This document shows, one piece after another, positions 1 through 7,651 of a stretch of 19,994 nucleotides of DNA. This DNA is from an uncultured Caulobacteraceae bacterium (GTDB lineage Bacteria > Pseudomonadota > Alphaproteobacteria > Caulobacterales > TH1-2). The notes below the pieces were generated by a model. The model worked only from the letters and a program-made list of their open reading frames with translations. It ran no database searches and had not been told where the DNA came from. The stretch spans positions 1-19,994 of the forward strand of contig CALBST010000257.1 in the NCBI GenBank assembly GCA_937967425.1, read 5' to 3'. Made by a program: the position numbers and the translations under genes. Every line of letters begins with the position of its first letter. Positions within the stretch are counted from its first letter, which is position 1.

Positions 1-54
1 AAGGGAGCATACCTTAACCGGGTATCGAGGGTTCGAATCCCTCCGTCTCCGCCA
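1..54 (+). tRNA. tRNA-Ser, 3' part only (5' end outside window)
   Basis: The visible part folds as the 3' half of a class II tRNA. GGGAG (3-7) is the 3' side of the anticodon stem. ATACC (9-13) pairs with GGTAT (21-25) to form a long variable arm. GAGGG (27-31) and CCCTC (39-43) enclose the T-loop TTCGAAT. CGTCTCC (44-50) is the 3' acceptor strand, G51 the discriminator and CCA (52-54) is encoded. A long variable arm with a G discriminator points to serine rather than leucine (A) or tyrosine. The anticodon is outside the window, so the isoacceptor cannot be named. Confidence 0.9.
27..54. other. Probable attL: tRNA-Ser T-arm and acceptor end
   Basis: Integrases of this family recombine in the 3' half of tRNA genes and rebuild the tRNA, so the crossover is most likely within the T-arm to CCA segment. 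No second copy was found to define the core. Between the tRNA and the integrase are two imperfect copies of an AGTGACA..GGTG..GAC block (about 60-75 and 145-160), which could be arm-type integrase sites. That is inference from position and repetition only. Confidence 0.5.
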
Positions 55-182
55 AACTCAAGTGACAAGGTGTGACTCGGGAGGGCAACAAGCCCGCCGC
101 GCAACGCTTCATTTCCCAAGCAAATCGCCACATATTGGACAGGCAGTGACAGGTGCGGACTGCCGCAGGCGCGCCGCGCTGC

Positions 183-1490
183 ATGGTGGCGATTGGGATA
201 GGTGCTGAGTTGGGCGGAAAGCACAAGCTAACGGCGCTTCAAGTGCGCAACGCTAAAGCGGTCGGTCGATATGGCGACGGGGGCGGGCTCTACCTCGCAA
301 TCACGCCGGCGCAGGGCTCTACTGCCACAAAAAACCCCGAGGCCGTCAACCGGTCATGGCTGTTTATCTTCACGGCGCCGGACGGCCGCCGGCGGGAGAT
401 GGGTCTAGGGTCGGCTGATTTTGTCTCTCTCGCGGACGCTCGCGACGCAGCCGACGCGGCGCGCAAACTCCTCACTGGCGGCGTTGACCCTATCGAGGCG
501 CGCAAACAGGCGCGAGCTGACGCAGCCAAGAACAGCCAGCGCCTCCTGACGTTCAAGGAGGCAGCACAGGCGTATATCAAGGCTAACCGCAGCGCCTGGA
601 AAAACGAGAAGCACGCCTCGCAGTGGGAAGCGACGTTAGAGACCTACGCCTATCCCAAGATTGGGGCCTTCGGTGTGGGCGCCGTCGATACGGCCGCGGT
701 TCTCTCCGTTCTTGAGCCGATCTGGCAGACGATCCCGGAAACCGCCTCGCGCCTTCGTGGTCGTATTGAAGCGGTCCTGACCTGGGCCACAGTGCGCGGC
801 TATCGCGTGGGTGAGAATCCGGCGCGCTGGCGCGGGCATCTTTCGGAGACGCTGCCGGAGCGCAGCAAGGTCGCACCGGTCAAGCATCATGCGGCCTTAC
901 CGGTTGACGAGGTTCCGGCCTTCATGGCCGCGCTTCGCAAGCAGGACGGCATGGCTGCGCTGGCGCTGGAGTTCGCAATTCTCACCGCGGCGCGAACCGG
1001 CGAAGTGCTGGGCGCGCGCTGGGCTGAGATTGACGAAAAAGAGAAGGTTTGGACTGTTCCGCCGGAGCGGATGAAAAGCGGGAGGGAGCATCGCGTTCCG
1101 CTCTCCACGCAAGCGCTGGCGGTTCTGGCTCGCGTTCGTCAGCTTAGCGATGGCAAGGGGCTGATTTTCCCGAACGCCAACAAACGCAAGCAGCTTTCCA
1201 ATATGGCGATGCTGGCGACGCTCAAGCGCATGAAGCGGGGCGATCTGACGTCGCACGGTTTCCGCTCAAGCTTTCGAGATTTCGCAGGCGATCACACCAC
1301 GATTGCGCGCGAGGTCGCTGAGGCGGCGTTGGCGCATATCATCGGGGACAAAGCGGAGCAGGCTTACCGGCGTTCTGACGCGCTGGAGAAGCGCCGCGCG
1401 CTCATGCAGCTCTGGGGCGATCACACAGACAAGCCGCCGCCGGCGGTGGTCCCGATTGCCCGCAAACGCAAGAGCGAGGGCGCGCAATGA
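183..1490 (+). CDS. int: Tyrosine recombinase / integrase (P4 type, DUF4102 N-terminus)
   Basis: A 435-aa site-specific recombinase that would integrate and, with an accessory factor, excise the element at tRNA-Ser. The N-terminus (about residues 8-90) has the DUF4102 pattern with LTALQVRNAK and YGDGGGLYL. A SAM-like core-binding domain covers about 110-220 and the catalytic domain about 240-400. The active-site set is complete: R271 in ARTGEVLG, H358-x-x-R361 in HGFRSS, H385 and nucleophile Y395 in the LAHIIGDKAEQAYRR segment. I chose ATG 183; an in-frame GTG at 153 would add ten residues unlike the family start. It reads away from the tRNA, with the attachment site upstream, as usual for tRNA-linked islands. 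Length is normal and there is no sign of damage. Confidence 0.95.
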   Translation: MVAIGIGAELGGKHKLTALQVRNAKAVGRYGDGGGLYLAITPAQGSTATKNPEAVNRSWLFIFTAPDGRRREMGLGSADFVSLADARDAADAARKLLTGGVDPIEARKQARADAAKNSQRLLTFKEAAQAYIKANRSAWKNEKHASQWEATLETYAYPKIGAFGVGAVDTAAVLSVLEPIWQTIPETASRLRGRIEAVLTWATVRGYRVGENPARWRGHLSETLPERSKVAPVKHHAALPVDEVPAFMAALRKQDGMAALALEFAILTAARTGEVLGARWAEIDEKEKVWTVPPERMKSGREHRVPLSTQALAVLARVRQLSDGKGLIFPNANKRKQLSNMAMLATLKRMKRGDLTSHGFRSSFRDFAGDHTTIAREVAEAALAHIIGDKAEQAYRRSDALEKRRALMQLWGDHTDKPPPAVVPIARKRKSEGAQ

Positions 1491-1498
1491 GCCCTTTT

Positions 1499-1552
1499 TG
1501 CCAAAATGATCTCTCTGCCAATTTGCCAATATTGCCAAAATGCAGCTTGGCA
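1499..1552. repeat. Cluster of TGCCAA repeats (iteron- or operator-like)
   Basis: Four direct copies of TGCCAA occur at 1499, 1516, 1524 and 1533, three of them in the form TTGCCAA and two followed by AATG. An inverted copy, TTGGCA, ends the cluster at 1547-1552. Spacings are 17, 8 and 9 bp. The cluster sits just after the integrase stop and before the replication operon, so it could bind a regulator or replication initiator. A 6-bp inverted repeat GCGCGT/ACGCGC (1612-1629) follows. Function is inferred from position; the repeats are seen directly. Confidence 0.55.
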
Positions 1553-1674
1553 CAGTGAACCCGAACACAGTTAGACTCGATTTCGACGGGGCTAGGCTTA
1601 GCGGCCGAAAAGCGCGTTTCCGCACGCGCCGCCCTGTCGATCCTCATGCGGAGCGTCTAGCGGAGGCGCGCAAA

Positions 1675-2379
1675 ATGACTGAACCAAATGTTGTGCCGTT
1701 TCCCAGCGCCGGTCCGATCTCAATCGGGCGCATGGACGCGCTGCGTGCAGACATGCTCGCGTCACCAGACTGCGATGCTAGCGTCGTTCAACGCGAGGCC
1801 GATCGCATTTCTGACCATGCGCGGGAATACGTATCGAGCGGGGATTGGGCGCCCGTCTCTGACTCGGTGATCCGCGCTGACTTGAAGCGCGTGGCGACTC
1901 TCATGCGCTCGCTCTCAACATTCAGAATAAGCACAACCGCTGAAGTAAACATTTCTTGGGATTTTTTGGCGGAACCGGAAGACGGTGAGCGTGACATTCG
2001 TGTGCATGCGCGCGCTTACGATGCCTTGCGGAAACTGATGTTCGAGCATGGCGACGCCTGGGCGCCGCTGGCAGAGCATTTCGACTCGATGGCTGAGGCG
2101 ATACAATCCCGCACCGCCCCAAAGCCCAATCTGCTTGTGCGGCTCCTTTGGGTCGAATGCATGCAGGCATGGAATCGGGCGACTAACGCGTGGCCGGTAA
2201 CCACGCGCGATGAGGGCGGAATGCCTCTAGCCCCATTGTTCAAACACGTAACCGCTATGGTGTGGGAACTAGCGCCAGCACCGGAGCAGGAGCCCGTGCG
2301 CGCTGCGGCGAACAGCGCAAAGGCATTCCGGCACGTTCTTGATTGCCTGCGGTCCGGATCTGATCCGCTGTCGCGCTGA
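1675..2379 (+). CDS. Hypothetical protein, 234 aa
   Basis: I do not recognise this protein. It looks soluble and mostly helical, starts MTEPNVVPFPSAGP and carries several tryptophans in its second half. It has no signal peptide, membrane span or catalytic motif that I can see. I chose ATG 1675 because GGAGG (1662-1666) precedes it at a good distance. The frame is open back to 1540 but that start has no ribosome site and lies in the TGCCAA repeats. It is the first gene after the repeat cluster and is followed by a hairpin, so it may be transcribed apart from the replication operon. A regulator or accessory replication protein would fit the position, without direct evidence. Confidence 0.75.
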   Translation: MTEPNVVPFPSAGPISIGRMDALRADMLASPDCDASVVQREADRISDHAREYVSSGDWAPVSDSVIRADLKRVATLMRSLSTFRISTTAEVNISWDFLAEPEDGERDIRVHARAYDALRKLMFEHGDAWAPLAEHFDSMAEAIQSRTAPKPNLLVRLLWVECMQAWNRATNAWPVTTRDEGGMPLAPLFKHVTAMVWELAPAPEQEPVRAAANSAKAFRHVLDCLRSGSDPLSR

Positions 2380-2383
2380 GGGG

Positions 2384-2413
2384 CCGCCTTTTTGGGTTGA
2401 GCCCGAAAGGCGG
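2384..2413 (+). terminator. Hairpin after the 234-aa gene
   Basis: CCGCCTTT (2384-2391) pairs perfectly with AAAGGCGG (2406-2413). Inside it GGG and CCC pair around a short loop, giving a long two-part stem. It starts four bases after the stop codon. The T-rich side lies in the stem and only GTCTTTG follows, so it is not a textbook terminator; an RNA-processing or attenuation element is also possible. Confidence 0.5.
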
Positions 2414-2504
2414 GTCTTTGCTCGTGAGGGCGCGCTGATGTCACGGTCTGCCCTGTTAGGTCGCTTTGCGCACCCCGCGCGGCGACGCTTCAGAGGCAGA
2501 GACG

Positions 2505-2735
2505 ATGCAAAGCGTTATTTCTGACGAGCACGAGGCCGGCCAAAGCGAGCGCGGCGGCTGGAGTTTCAAGCGTCTGGCGCAGCACTGGGACGTTCACGTT
2601 CGCACAATTCGGCGCCGTGTCGAAGCTGGCGAGCTTGACGTGTTCTATGTTGGCGGCGTTCCGCGCGTGACCGACGAAAGCCGGGCGCGGCTTGAGAATT
2701 CTCGTGCCCGTCAGGCAGAGGCCGCAGCCGCCTAA
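2505..2735 (+). CDS. Small helix-turn-helix protein (AlpA/excisionase-like)
   Basis: A 76-aa protein with a MerR/AlpA-type winged-helix signature. Residues 20-42 read as SFKRLAQHWDVHVRTIRRRV, a helix-turn-helix, followed by the wing-like stretch ELDVFYVGGVPRV. Proteins of this size and design in integrative elements serve as excisionase or as activators of integrase or replication genes. ATG 2505 was chosen because AGAGG (2492-2496) precedes it; an in-frame ATG at 2466 lacks a ribosome site. The C-terminus is a charged helix ending in alanines. It lies between the integrase and the replication operon, where such regulators are commonly found. Family-level call is fairly safe; the role as excisionase or regulator is inferred. 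Confidence 0.8.
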   Translation: MQSVISDEHEAGQSERGGWSFKRLAQHWDVHVRTIRRRVEAGELDVFYVGGVPRVTDESRARLENSRARQAEAAAA

Positions 2736-2737
2736 TC

Positions 2738-2881
2738 ATGGCTGCAAACCCAACCCCGCAAACGAAAACCGCCGAACCTTCGCAGGGTCCGGCGGCGCTT
2801 TCATATGCGGATTTTCGAACAGCAGTACTCGAACAGCAGGTGAAATATGGCCCAACGCGGCAACTCGATCAACCCCACTAA
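2738..2881 (+). CDS. Possible 47-aa ORF
   Basis: ATG 2738 follows the preceding stop by two bases (TAATCATG) and stays open for 47 codons, overlapping the next gene by 35 bp. The product is proline- and glutamine-rich (MAANPTPQTKTAEP...) and matches nothing I know. A stable hairpin lies inside it, and there is no clear ribosome site, so this stretch may instead be untranslated leader. Close spacing is the main argument for translation. Confidence 0.35.
   Translation: MAANPTPQTKTAEPSQGPAALSYADFRTAVLEQQVKYGPTRQLDQPH
2769..2795 (+). terminator. GC-rich hairpin followed by short T run
   Basis: CCGCCG (2769-2774) pairs with CGGCGG (2790-2795), extended inside by ACC/GGT around TTCGCA. AAAA precedes the stem and GCGCTTTC follows it, resembling a weak intrinsic terminator. 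It separates the helix-turn-helix gene from the replication operon and could attenuate readthrough. It also lies inside the possible 47-aa ORF; both readings cannot easily be right. Confidence 0.45.
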
Positions 2882-3107
2882 ATCCGTAGCGCTGGTTCCT
2901 GCGAATGATCGCGGGCCCGTATCACTTCGGCTCGATGAGCGCGGATTAACTCCCGCGATGGTCGGCGGATTGGCTGAGCTTGCCTCCGCCTGCGCTCAAT
3001 ACGCAAACGACAAAACGGACCGGCGCGACCTTCATGTCGCGGTCGGAATCTTCTTGGACGTGCGCAACCGCATGGCCCGCCGTGAAAAGGTGCTGGCCCA
3101 TGCATAA
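2847..3107 (+). CDS. Hypothetical protein, 86 aa
   Basis: A small unknown protein that begins the overlapping replication operon. AGCAGG lies upstream of ATG 2847 at suitable spacing. The first half is basic to neutral and probably extended; residues 35-60 form a helix (GLTPAMVGGLAELASACAQY) and the end is a basic helix with RNRMARREKV. The stop overlaps the start of the next gene (ATGCATAA). Its place directly ahead of primase genes suggests a replication or regulatory accessory role. This is inference from context. Confidence 0.7.
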   Translation: MAQRGNSINPTKSVALVPANDRGPVSLRLDERGLTPAMVGGLAELASACAQYANDKTDRRDLHVAVGIFLDVRNRMARREKVLAHA

Positions 3108-3510
3108 GCTCGCTGACCTGACGGCGCGCGCTCTCGCGAAGGAAGCGGAGCGCGATTGGCAGGCGTGCATGGGCGCGCTGCCTGCGATTTATTACGATCA
3201 AGACGCGCTCGACACGATAGAGGCGCGCATGGTCTGCCGCCCAGCGACGGCGCGCGAGATGCACGCTTTTGCGTTGCATCGATCGGCGCAACGCCTCGTG
3301 GTGGTGTTTACCGCAACTTACAGTTTCGCGGGCGGTGCGTACGTCGCTGAGCGTCATTTGGTTCGCTTGCCGCTCGGGGCTCGCCTGCCTGTCTCAACGG
3401 GGGAGGCGCTTTGGCGCGCCGGCTACACCCCGGAAGGTGATTACGTCGAGCTTACAGAAGAGACCATTGGTGCGCTTTGCGCGCGAGCCTCGCAAGGGGG
3501 CGCGTCATGA
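3100..3510 (+). CDS. Hypothetical protein, 136 aa
   Basis: Unrecognised. ATG 3100 overlaps the previous stop (ATG-CATAA) and GAAAAGG lies upstream. The N-terminal third is helical and charged with a tryptophan. The middle has a beta-rich segment (RLVVVFTATYSFAGG) followed by VAERHLVRLPLG, and the end is acidic (DYVELTEETIGAL). There is no membrane span or signal peptide. Its stop codon overlaps the primase start (ATGA at 3507), so it is translated with the primase. A role close to replication initiation is plausible but not shown. Confidence 0.75.
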   Translation: MHKLADLTARALAKEAERDWQACMGALPAIYYDQDALDTIEARMVCRPATAREMHAFALHRSAQRLVVVFTATYSFAGGAYVAERHLVRLPLGARLPVSTGEALWRAGYTPEGDYVELTEETIGALCARASQGGAS

Positions 3511-4547
3511 GCGCCAAGCGTTACTCAGAGCGCGAGATTGAGGCCGCCAGGGCGACGCTGAATCCCGTCGATTTGGCAGAGCGTGGCGGCGTTACATGGG
3601 ATGCGCGCAAGTCTCGCCCATCGGCCGGCGAGTATTGGGCCTGTTGCCCTTTCCACGCGGAAAAGAGCGCTTCCTTTCATGTGCGCGAGCGTGGCGCGTC
3701 GAGCTTCTTCAAGTGCTTCGGCTGCGGCGCGAAGGGCGACGCCTTCGACCTGGGGCAACGTCTGCTCGGGCTGACTTTCGCCCAGATGGTCGCAGGTGAG
3801 CTTGGCGACGGCGGCCCCACGCCTGAATTGGTTGAGCATTTGGAGCAGCAGCGCCGGGAACGCGCGGCGGAGGACGAGCGCCAGCGCGTCGCCAGAGGTG
3901 CGGCGGCTGTCTCGATCTATGACGCGGCCGGCGTTCATGTCGCCGGCACGCTGGGCGAACTATACTTGCGCCGCGCTCGCTGCATTCGTGCGCCGCTTGG
4001 CGGCGCTGAGCTTCGCTTCCATGCTCGTGCGCCGCTCTCGCCCTATGATCCCGCGAAGGCTGGCCGCTGCCCGGCGATCGTCGCGCGCATCCGTAGCGCT
4101 GAGGGGGGGCAAATCGGCTCTCACCTAACGTTCCTGCGCGCTGACGGAAGCGGCAAGGCCGATCTCCCGCACCTGAAAGGCTCGCGCATGATCTGCGGCG
4201 AGCATGTCGGCGGCTTCGTTCGCCTCGGCTACGTCCGCAATGCGGCCGTGATCGGTGAGGGCATTGAAACGACGCTATCCGCTTCGGAGGCGTGCGGCTT
4301 GCCTGGGCTCGCGGCGATCAATTCCGCAAATCTGCGCGCCCTGGTGCTGCCGTCTCAAATTCAGCGCGTGGTGATCGCCTATGACCGCGACGCAAAGGGC
4401 GCTGGCGAGTTGAGCGCGGACATACTGGCGCAGCGTCTCTGGGTCGATGGCCGCGCCGTTGAGATGCTGGCCCCGCCGGAAGGATTCAAGGACTGGAACG
4501 ACGCCGCACAGGCGCGGGCGCTTCCCAAGCTGGAGGCGTGCGCATGA
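3507..4547 (+). CDS. DNA primase, CHC2 zinc finger plus Toprim
   Basis: A 346-aa primase that would make RNA primers for element replication. The N-terminal zinc finger is C47-P-F-H50 with C70 and C73 in KCFGCGAKGD. A helical linker (about 95-135) leads to a Toprim domain. Its conserved glutamate is E251 in VIGEGIETTL and its metal-binding pair is D293-R-D295 in AYDRDAKGAG. It is shorter than DnaG (about 600 aa) and lacks the C-terminal helicase-binding domain, which is normal for the mobile-element group. The start is ATG 3507 in an ATGA overlap with the previous stop. It ends in an ATGA overlap with the DUF3987 gene, its usual partner in alphaproteobacterial elements. Confidence 0.92.
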   Translation: MSAKRYSEREIEAARATLNPVDLAERGGVTWDARKSRPSAGEYWACCPFHAEKSASFHVRERGASSFFKCFGCGAKGDAFDLGQRLLGLTFAQMVAGELGDGGPTPELVEHLEQQRRERAAEDERQRVARGAAAVSIYDAAGVHVAGTLGELYLRRARCIRAPLGGAELRFHARAPLSPYDPAKAGRCPAIVARIRSAEGGQIGSHLTFLRADGSGKADLPHLKGSRMICGEHVGGFVRLGYVRNAAVIGEGIETTLSASEACGLPGLAAINSANLRALVLPSQIQRVVIAYDRDAKGAGELSADILAQRLWVDGRAVEMLAPPEGFKDWNDAAQARALPKLEACA

Positions 4548-6085
4548 GTGAAATTGCATTCACTGGCGAGCGTGCTGAGAGTCGGCCGCGTTCCTATGAT
4601 CCCGCGTCTGCGTGGGATGAGCCGGACGCGCGTTTGTTAAACGGTGGGCCGCGTGTGGCGCCGGCCTTGCCTCTGGATTGCTTTGGGACTTGTGGGCCCT
4701 GGCTCGCAGCGGTCGCTGCCTCGCGCGGTGCGCCTGTCGATTATGTGGCCGCGCCGATGCTCGCCTTCGTGGCTGGCATTGTCGGCGCGGCGCGAGAGGT
4801 GCGCATTCGCCCCAATTGGACAGAGCAGCTAATCCTGTGGGTTGCGAGCGTCGGCAATCCGTCCTCGGGCAAGTCTCCAGCGCTGGCGGCGCTCAAGCGA
4901 GCGGCTGCACGCATCGAGCGTGAGGAAGCTGGCGACGCTGAAGCACGCCGCGGCGAGTATGAGGCGCGCAAAATCGAGGCAGAAGCACTCCGCGAAAAAT
5001 GGGAACAGAACGCAAAGGAAGCGGCTAAGAATAACCGCGCCGCTGCGCCGATGCCGGCGGAAGCGCAAGAGCCGCCGGAGCCAACGCCGCCGCGCCTGTT
5101 GGTGGCCGATGCGACAACGGAAAAGCTAGCGCGGATCATTGCCCAGAACCCGCGCGGCGTCCTGCTATCGCGTGATGAGCTGTCCGGCTTGCTGGGAAAT
5201 TTCGGCAAGTATGGCGGCGCAGATGAGCCCTTCTACCTGCAAGCATTCAACGGCGAGTTTTCGCCCATCGATCGGCAGAAGGGTGGGACGGTCACGGCGG
5301 CGCGCGCCTATCTGTCCTTGGTTGGTTCAATCCAGCCGGATAAGTTTCAGGCGCTTCTGTCCGGCCGCGCTAATGACGGCCTGGTTGCGCGCTTCCTGGC
5401 GGTCTGGCCCGATCTCACGCAACGCGTGTTCCGGGTGCCGGAGGTTGATGACTCGCGCGCGCTTCACTTGTTCCGGCGCTTGCGGTCGCTGTCGATGGAT
5501 GCCGACGAGACCGGCGAGCTTGCGCCCCGTGTGTTGCCGCTGAGCGCCGACGCCGCGACGATCTTTGAGGCTTGGTATCTGGAGCAAGGCGAAAAGGTCC
5601 GCGCTGCGTCCGGCTTTATGGCGGAATTTCTCGGCAAGGCTGACGGGATTTGCGCGCGTCTCGCGCTCGCGCTCGAATTGCTGGAATGGGCTGCAAGCGA
5701 CGATGGCCCGGCCGATGGCCCGGCTAAGGTGTCGGCGCGCTCGGTGGAGCGAGCTTGCACGCTGATCGTTGACTATTTCGAGCCGATGGCGCGGCGCGTC
5801 TATGCCGACGCGGCGTTGCCGGAGGTAGAGCGCAAGGCCATTGCGCTGATTAAGGAACTGCAAGCGCGCGGCGTCCGGACTTTCAACGCGCGAGAAGCCC
5901 GGCGCGAATGGGGTGTTCCTGGCCTTTCGTCCGCTGCCGATATGGAGGCCGCTTGCGCGGTGCTCATTGAAGGCGACTGCATCCGAAAGATTGAAAGCCA
6001 GAAGGGCGCGGGCGCTGGCCGCAAGGCGCTGACCTATGCGGTTAACCCGCGCTTGCTGCGCAAGGCTGGGGAGGCCGCGCGATGA
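4544..6085 (+). CDS. DUF3987-family P-loop protein (YfjI-like replication ATPase)
   Basis: A 513-aa protein of the DUF3987 family, commonly found beside mobile-element primases and taken to act as an ATPase or helicase-like replication factor. Walker A is GNPSSGKSP with G104, K110 and S111. An acidic pair D211-E212 in GVLLSRDELSGLL fits Walker B. Residues about 120-165 form a highly charged coiled-coil insert (EREEAGDAEARRGEYEARKI). The family segment after Walker B, YGGADEPFYLQAFNG, is present. The C-terminal third is helical with a winged-helix-like region near REWGVPGL. ATG 4544 overlaps the primase stop and has GGAGG (4532-4536). Biochemical role is known only by family association. Confidence 0.88.
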   Translation: MSEIAFTGERAESRPRSYDPASAWDEPDARLLNGGPRVAPALPLDCFGTCGPWLAAVAASRGAPVDYVAAPMLAFVAGIVGAAREVRIRPNWTEQLILWVASVGNPSSGKSPALAALKRAAARIEREEAGDAEARRGEYEARKIEAEALREKWEQNAKEAAKNNRAAAPMPAEAQEPPEPTPPRLLVADATTEKLARIIAQNPRGVLLSRDELSGLLGNFGKYGGADEPFYLQAFNGEFSPIDRQKGGTVTAARAYLSLVGSIQPDKFQALLSGRANDGLVARFLAVWPDLTQRVFRVPEVDDSRALHLFRRLRSLSMDADETGELAPRVLPLSADAATIFEAWYLEQGEKVRAASGFMAEFLGKADGICARLALALELLEWAASDDGPADGPAKVSARSVERACTLIVDYFEPMARRVYADAALPEVERKAIALIKELQARGVRTFNAREARREWGVPGLSSAADMEAACAVLIEGDCIRKIESQKGAGAGRKALTYAVNPRLLRKAGEAAR

Positions 6086-6552
6086 GTTGGCGTGATGTGG
6101 CGCGCGCGCTCGTTGACGGCGAGCCGGACACCGAAGCGCGCGATTTCGGCAAAAATGACAAATCGGCATTGGCAAATCCCGACGATGAAGGCGCGGCGGA
6201 TGCGCTCTCTGAGCGTGAGGCAATCGCGATCGTTGACGGCGGCTTGCCTCCGTCATGGGCGGCTTCGCTTTCTATTCTGGAGCGTAGCCCTAAGCCGCTG
6301 GGCATTAGTGCTGCCGATTGGCGCAACCGTCTAGACGCAGTCTGGCGACGCGCTGATGAGCGCGGCGCAGAGTTCGTTGCGAACGGCTGGACGTTTGAGG
6401 AAGTGTTTGGCGTCGGCGAAAGCTGGCTGCAATTCGATCAACGCGGCGGCGGCTGGCTCGCGCTGGATGCGCGCATTGTCGAAATCGACTCCCAGCGGAT
6501 CGTTTTCGAACGCCGCAGCGGCGAGCGCTCAACGCACCGGAGGCAGCATTGA
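6082..6552 (+). CDS. Hypothetical protein of replication operons, 156 aa
   Basis: Starts in an ATGA overlap with the DUF3987 stop. The N-terminal third is acidic and probably disordered. The C-terminal part has the pattern WAASLSILERSPKPLGIS, then DWRNRLDAVWRRADE and NGWTFEEVFGVG, ending in a beta-rich segment. This resembles an uncharacterised protein often encoded right after primase or DUF3987 genes in alphaproteobacterial elements, where the core reads as a tryptophan-rich helix followed by G-W-x-x-x-x-x-F-G. I know of no function. Position argues for a replication-associated or regulatory role. Confidence 0.75.
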   Translation: MSWRDVARALVDGEPDTEARDFGKNDKSALANPDDEGAADALSEREAIAIVDGGLPPSWAASLSILERSPKPLGISAADWRNRLDAVWRRADERGAEFVANGWTFEEVFGVGESWLQFDQRGGGWLALDARIVEIDSQRIVFERRSGERSTHRRQH

Positions 6553-6998
6553 GCGTCCGCGCTGACACCCCGGCGCGCGAGCCGGTTGAGAACCGCGCCC
6601 AGCGCGAGCGCGAGCACGCCTTGCGGCAGCGTGAGGCGGAGGACTTGGCGCAGCTCACCCAAGAGCGCCCGGTTGACTGCGGCGCGTCTGGCGTTTGGTG
6701 GCGGTTCACGCGCGAACCGATCGCCGCGGAAGTCGAAGGGCTGCCGTCTGGAGCGGTCGTGTTCGTGGGCGCGAATGCACGCGGGCTTGGCCTGTCAGTG
6801 ACGCGCGACCTTGTGCGCCGCGTCGATGGCGAACCGGCGCCGCTCGATCGCATGGAGCTTAGCGAGCAATTGCGTTCTGGTGAGTGCGTCGTGGTTGGCG
6901 CTGTGCCTGGCGCCGCTGAGCGCCCGCGCCTTCACCTGCACCTGAACAAAAGTCTGCAAATCTGGCCGGAGCAAGCTCCGGGGGAGTTTCTATCGTGA
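6549..6998 (+). CDS. Hypothetical protein, 149 aa (TTG start)
   Basis: The frame begins at TTG 6549, overlapping the previous stop (TTGA), with an AGGAGGCAG-like stretch (6539-6545) as ribosome site. Residues 10-40 are a strongly charged helix (ENRAQREREHALRQREAED). The rest looks like a small beta-rich fold (GAVVFVGANARGLGLSV and GECVVVGAVPGAAERPRL). Unrecognised. It is the last gene before the ejection-like cluster and overlaps that cluster's first gene (GTGA), so it bridges the two modules. The true start could be a little downstream, but no ATG is nearby. Confidence 0.65.
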   Translation: MSVRADTPAREPVENRAQREREHALRQREAEDLAQLTQERPVDCGASGVWWRFTREPIAAEVEGLPSGAVVFVGANARGLGLSVTRDLVRRVDGEPAPLDRMELSEQLRSGECVVVGAVPGAAERPRLHLHLNKSLQIWPEQAPGEFLS

Positions 6999-7651
6999 CT
7001 ATGCATACACCCTTGGCCGATCTTCTCGGCGGCCGGAACGCGGTTGATCTCAACCGCCCCTCGCTGAGCGTTGGTCTGCAACAGCGCCAGCAAGGCGCTC
7101 TGCGTTCGCAGCCCTACACCATGTCCAGCCGTAACACCGGCGCGGACATTGAGCGGGAGTCGCGGAACTACGGCCTCGCGGAAGCGCTGGCTGATCCTAT
7201 CCAAGTAACAAGCGGCGGTTGGGGCGAAGCGCTGGCCGAAGCTGTAGCTGGCGGCATTCGCGGGCGGACAGCAATGGATGCGCGCCGGCAAGAACTTGAA
7301 GGCGAACAACGCCGCCGGGAAGCTTACACAAACGCCACGCGCGCCGCGATCGATCCCGCCGCGCCGCTGGAGCAACGCAATCAGCGTGTGACGGAATCTC
7401 TGCTGCCGGAAGATCCGCAGGCGGCGCTCCAATACTTTCAATCGCAGCAGCCGACGCAGGAAATGCGCGAGCAGGAGCAAGAGCGCCAACGCGTCGAAGC
7501 GATCATTTCGCAGCTTCCGCCGGATCAACAGGCGCTCGCGCGGCTGAATCCTGAGGGCTTCGTCAACGGCATGATGCGCCATCGTTTCCCGGCGCCGCAG
7601 CGAAGCGCGCAGACCTTCGATCCGTCCAGCGATGAATGGGAGGCGTACTGA
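6995..7651 (+). CDS. Internal-virion-like protein A, 218 aa
   Basis: Low-complexity, alanine- and glutamine-rich protein of the type found among the internal or ejection proteins of podovirus-like prophages. Residues 60-95 (GGWGEALAEAVAGGIRGR) and the charged helix that follows resemble those proteins. The segment LPPDQQALARLNPEGF near residue 170 recurs in the protein at 8856 as LPPEQQRWARLNPQAF, and both end in a D-x-W-E-x-Y tail (DEWEAY here), so the two are paralogs. GTG 6995 was preferred over ATG 7001 because GGGGGAG (6980-6986) is well spaced for it and it overlaps the previous stop. Virion location is inferred from neighbours and composition. Confidence 0.65.
   Translation: MTMHTPLADLLGGRNAVDLNRPSLSVGLQQRQQGALRSQPYTMSSRNTGADIERESRNYGLAEALADPIQVTSGGWGEALAEAVAGGIRGRTAMDARRQELEGEQRRREAYTNATRAAIDPAAPLEQRNQRVTESLLPEDPQAALQYFQSQQPTQEMREQEQERQRVEAIISQLPPDQQALARLNPEGFVNGMMRHRFPAPQRSAQTFDPSSDEWEAY

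Noticed and set aside
153..182. Upstream GTG start adding ten residues to the integrase.
   Set aside because: The added residues do not fit the DUF4102 start, and ATG 183 gives the usual family length.
1499..1552. CRISPR-like array.
   Set aside because: Repeats are six to seven bases long with short irregular spacing, and no cas gene is in the window.
1540..1674. Extended N-terminus of the 234-aa protein starting at ATG 1540.
   Set aside because: No ribosome site, lies in the TGCCAA repeats, and ATG 1675 has GGAGG at the right distance.
5327..6256. Long minus-strand ORF (309 aa) antisense to the DUF3987 gene.
   Set aside because: Arginine- and alanine-rich shadow with no domain, opposite a well-supported gene.
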